The notes beneath the pieces are model-generated. The model worked only from the letters and a program-made list of their open reading frames with translations, ran no database searches and was not told the origin of the DNA. A stretch of DNA of 7,418 nucleotides from an uncultured Eggerthellaceae bacterium (lineage in GTDB: Bacteria; Actinomycetota; Coriobacteriia; Coriobacteriales; Eggerthellaceae): the NCBI GenBank assembly GCA_934631995.1, contig CAKTYF010000095.1, forward strand, positions 1 to 7,418. Direction: 5' to 3'. A program made the position numbers and the translations under genes. Each line of letters opens with the position of its first letter. Position 1 is the stretch's first letter. Below, piece by piece: positions 6,824 through 7,418 of the stretch.

Positions 6824-6879
6824 CGAGCTGCAGAAGCCGGAAATCCGCGTCGCGAAAAAACTTTTATCGCAGTTTCTGC

Positions 6880-6911
6880 AAGCAGGTTCGTTCACGCGAA
6901 CCTGCTTTTTT
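6880..6911 (+). terminator. intrinsic terminator of the PBP gene
   Basis: AAGCAGGTTCG (6880-6890) and CGAACCTGCTT (6897-6907) form a perfect 11-bp stem with a 6-base loop, followed by a T-run (6906-6911). It lies 56 bases past the PBP stop codon. This is a textbook rho-independent terminator. Confidence 0.93.
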
Positions 6912-6943
6912 GTTGACAAATTACCCCACCTTTTGTCAACAAA
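6909..6943. repeat. perfect 12-bp inverted repeat next to the terminator
   Basis: TTTGTTGACAAA (6909-6920) and TTTGTCAACAAA (6932-6943) are exact inverted copies separated by 11 bases (TTACCCCACCT). The left arm begins within the terminator T-run. No T-run follows on either strand and the arms are AT-rich, so it is more like a protein-binding or recombination site than a terminator. I recognise no cognate protein. Confidence 0.6.
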
Positions 6944-7008
6944 GCGCGGTTGGGTTTAGCGTATCTGCCAGCAAGGGACGAGTCGAACTGCGACACTTTG
7001 AATAAGTT

Positions 7009-7041
7009 AATGTTAAAAAGTGACGGGGTCTTTTTCACATT
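7009..7041. repeat. 33-bp dyad
   Basis: AATGT-t-AAAAAG (7009-7020) pairs with CTTTTT-c-ACATT (7030-7041) over 11 bp with one mismatch, around a 9-base loop. With T-runs on both sides of the loop it could give weak termination, but there is no GC-rich stem base. No gene adjoins it. Confidence 0.4.
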
Positions 7042-7074
7042 GCAACCGACTAGCAACCTTTCAAGGGCGCATTC

Positions 7075-7098
7075 GCAGGTTCGAGCCCCGTCGCCCCA
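7075..7098 (+). other. sequence resembling a tRNA 3' end
   Basis: GCAGG-TTCGAGC-CCCGT followed by CGCCCCA looks like a T-arm with its TTCGA loop and a tRNA acceptor 3' strand. The T-stem has an A-C mismatch, and no matching D-arm, anticodon arm or 5' acceptor exists at the right distance upstream, so it is not a functional tRNA gene. It could be a leftover from integration of an element at a tRNA 3' end, or chance in GC-rich DNA. Confidence 0.25.
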
Positions 7099-7111
7099 GG
7101 CTTGCTGCGAC

Positions 7112-7328
7112 CATCTTGTCGGAAAACGGGCGCGAAAACGCCGAAATCTACGATTCGGGGCAGGTCGAAGACGCGGATAGGGCGGCGTCAAGTCCTTCGG
7201 GCGCATCGGGCGTGGCATAAGCCCAGGTCGCAAGGATCGCTTGACGGCTTCAAGCCCCGGCAGAGCCCTCCCCCACCTGCCCCGAACCGTCGATTTTGTT
7301 GTTTCCCGGCAGAAAAAACGACAACATG
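7112..7328. repeat. inverted pair of 54-bp repeats (REPIN/MITE-like)
   Basis: Positions 7112-7165 read in reverse complement align without gaps to 7275-7328: 37 of 54 positions match, including 21 of the 24 inner positions (ACCTGCCCCGAA at the inner ends) and CGACAA near the outer ends. The copies face each other across 109 bases, which contain further pairing (CGTCAAG with CTTGACG; CTTGA with TCAAG). The right copy also folds on itself (TTGTTGTTT with AAACGACAA, including one G-T pair). No credible reading frame lies inside. The arrangement fits a pair of inverted dispersed repeats or a small non-autonomous element. I see nothing further in 7329-7418. Confidence 0.6.
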
Positions 7329-7418
7329 CCGCCTGCGAGTCGGGATGAGCCCGCAGCGAACTTGCCCCAGCGGCGCCGGCCGCGTTGAAACCCCAGCACT
7401 CCGCAACATGGCACAAGA

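Noticed and set aside
6974..7098. Intact tRNA gene using GGGACGA as the 5' acceptor
   Set aside because: The acceptor strands pair at 6 of 7 positions, but they are about 125 bases apart and no D-arm or anticodon arm fits between them.
6892..7416. 174-residue minus-strand frame, and a 73-residue one overlapping it
   Set aside because: They read through the 54-bp inverted repeats, the dyads and the terminator stem, are Arg- and Cys-rich, and have no recognisable domain. Openness follows from the base composition.

Overview
The window carries three complete housekeeping genes and no recognisable mobile, defence or biosynthetic system. Two genes lie on the minus strand: tyrS (tyrosyl-tRNA synthetase, 535-1758) and a long U32-family protein (2120-4606). 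One lies on the plus strand: a bifunctional class A penicillin-binding protein (4658-6823). The DNA is GC-rich with strong GC bias at wobble positions, which is why long antisense reading frames shadow all three genes. GC-rich coding sequence, a clostridial-looking TyrRS, an RlhA-like U32 protein of over 800 residues and a Gly/Thr/Ser-rich PBP tail together suggest a gut-type actinobacterium, perhaps Coriobacteriia/Eggerthellaceae. That placement is inference from style, not from a marker gene.

Layout. Positions 1-534 contain no convincing complete gene. They hold several strong hairpins, two promoter-like sequences pointing left out of the window, and a 29-codon reading frame running off the left edge. 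Then comes tyrS (minus, GTG start with a good ribosome binding site), followed by a 361-bp gap (1759-2119) with a plausible tyrS promoter, two nested dyads around its -35 box and a leader of about 150 nt. Next is the U32 gene. Its start and that of the plus-strand PBP gene are divergent and only 51 bp apart, so their promoters must overlap. The PBP gene has no visible ribosome binding site and may be leaderless. It ends with a textbook intrinsic terminator (6880-6911).

The last 595 bases (6824-7418) have no credible gene but are rich in structure. They contain the terminator, a perfect 12-bp inverted repeat abutting it, a 33-bp dyad, a sequence resembling a tRNA 3' end, and two inverted, ungapped 54-bp copies of one sequence separated by 109 bp. 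The last of these looks like a REPIN- or MITE-like dispersed repeat.

Functionally the genes are unrelated: one charges tRNA-Tyr, one probably takes part in RNA hydroxylation or a related U32 activity, and one polymerises and cross-links peptidoglycan. The points most worth a second look are the inverted 54-bp repeat, the 18-residue tandem repeat in the PBP tail, the extra C-terminal cysteine cluster of the U32 protein, and the leftward promoters at the left edge.
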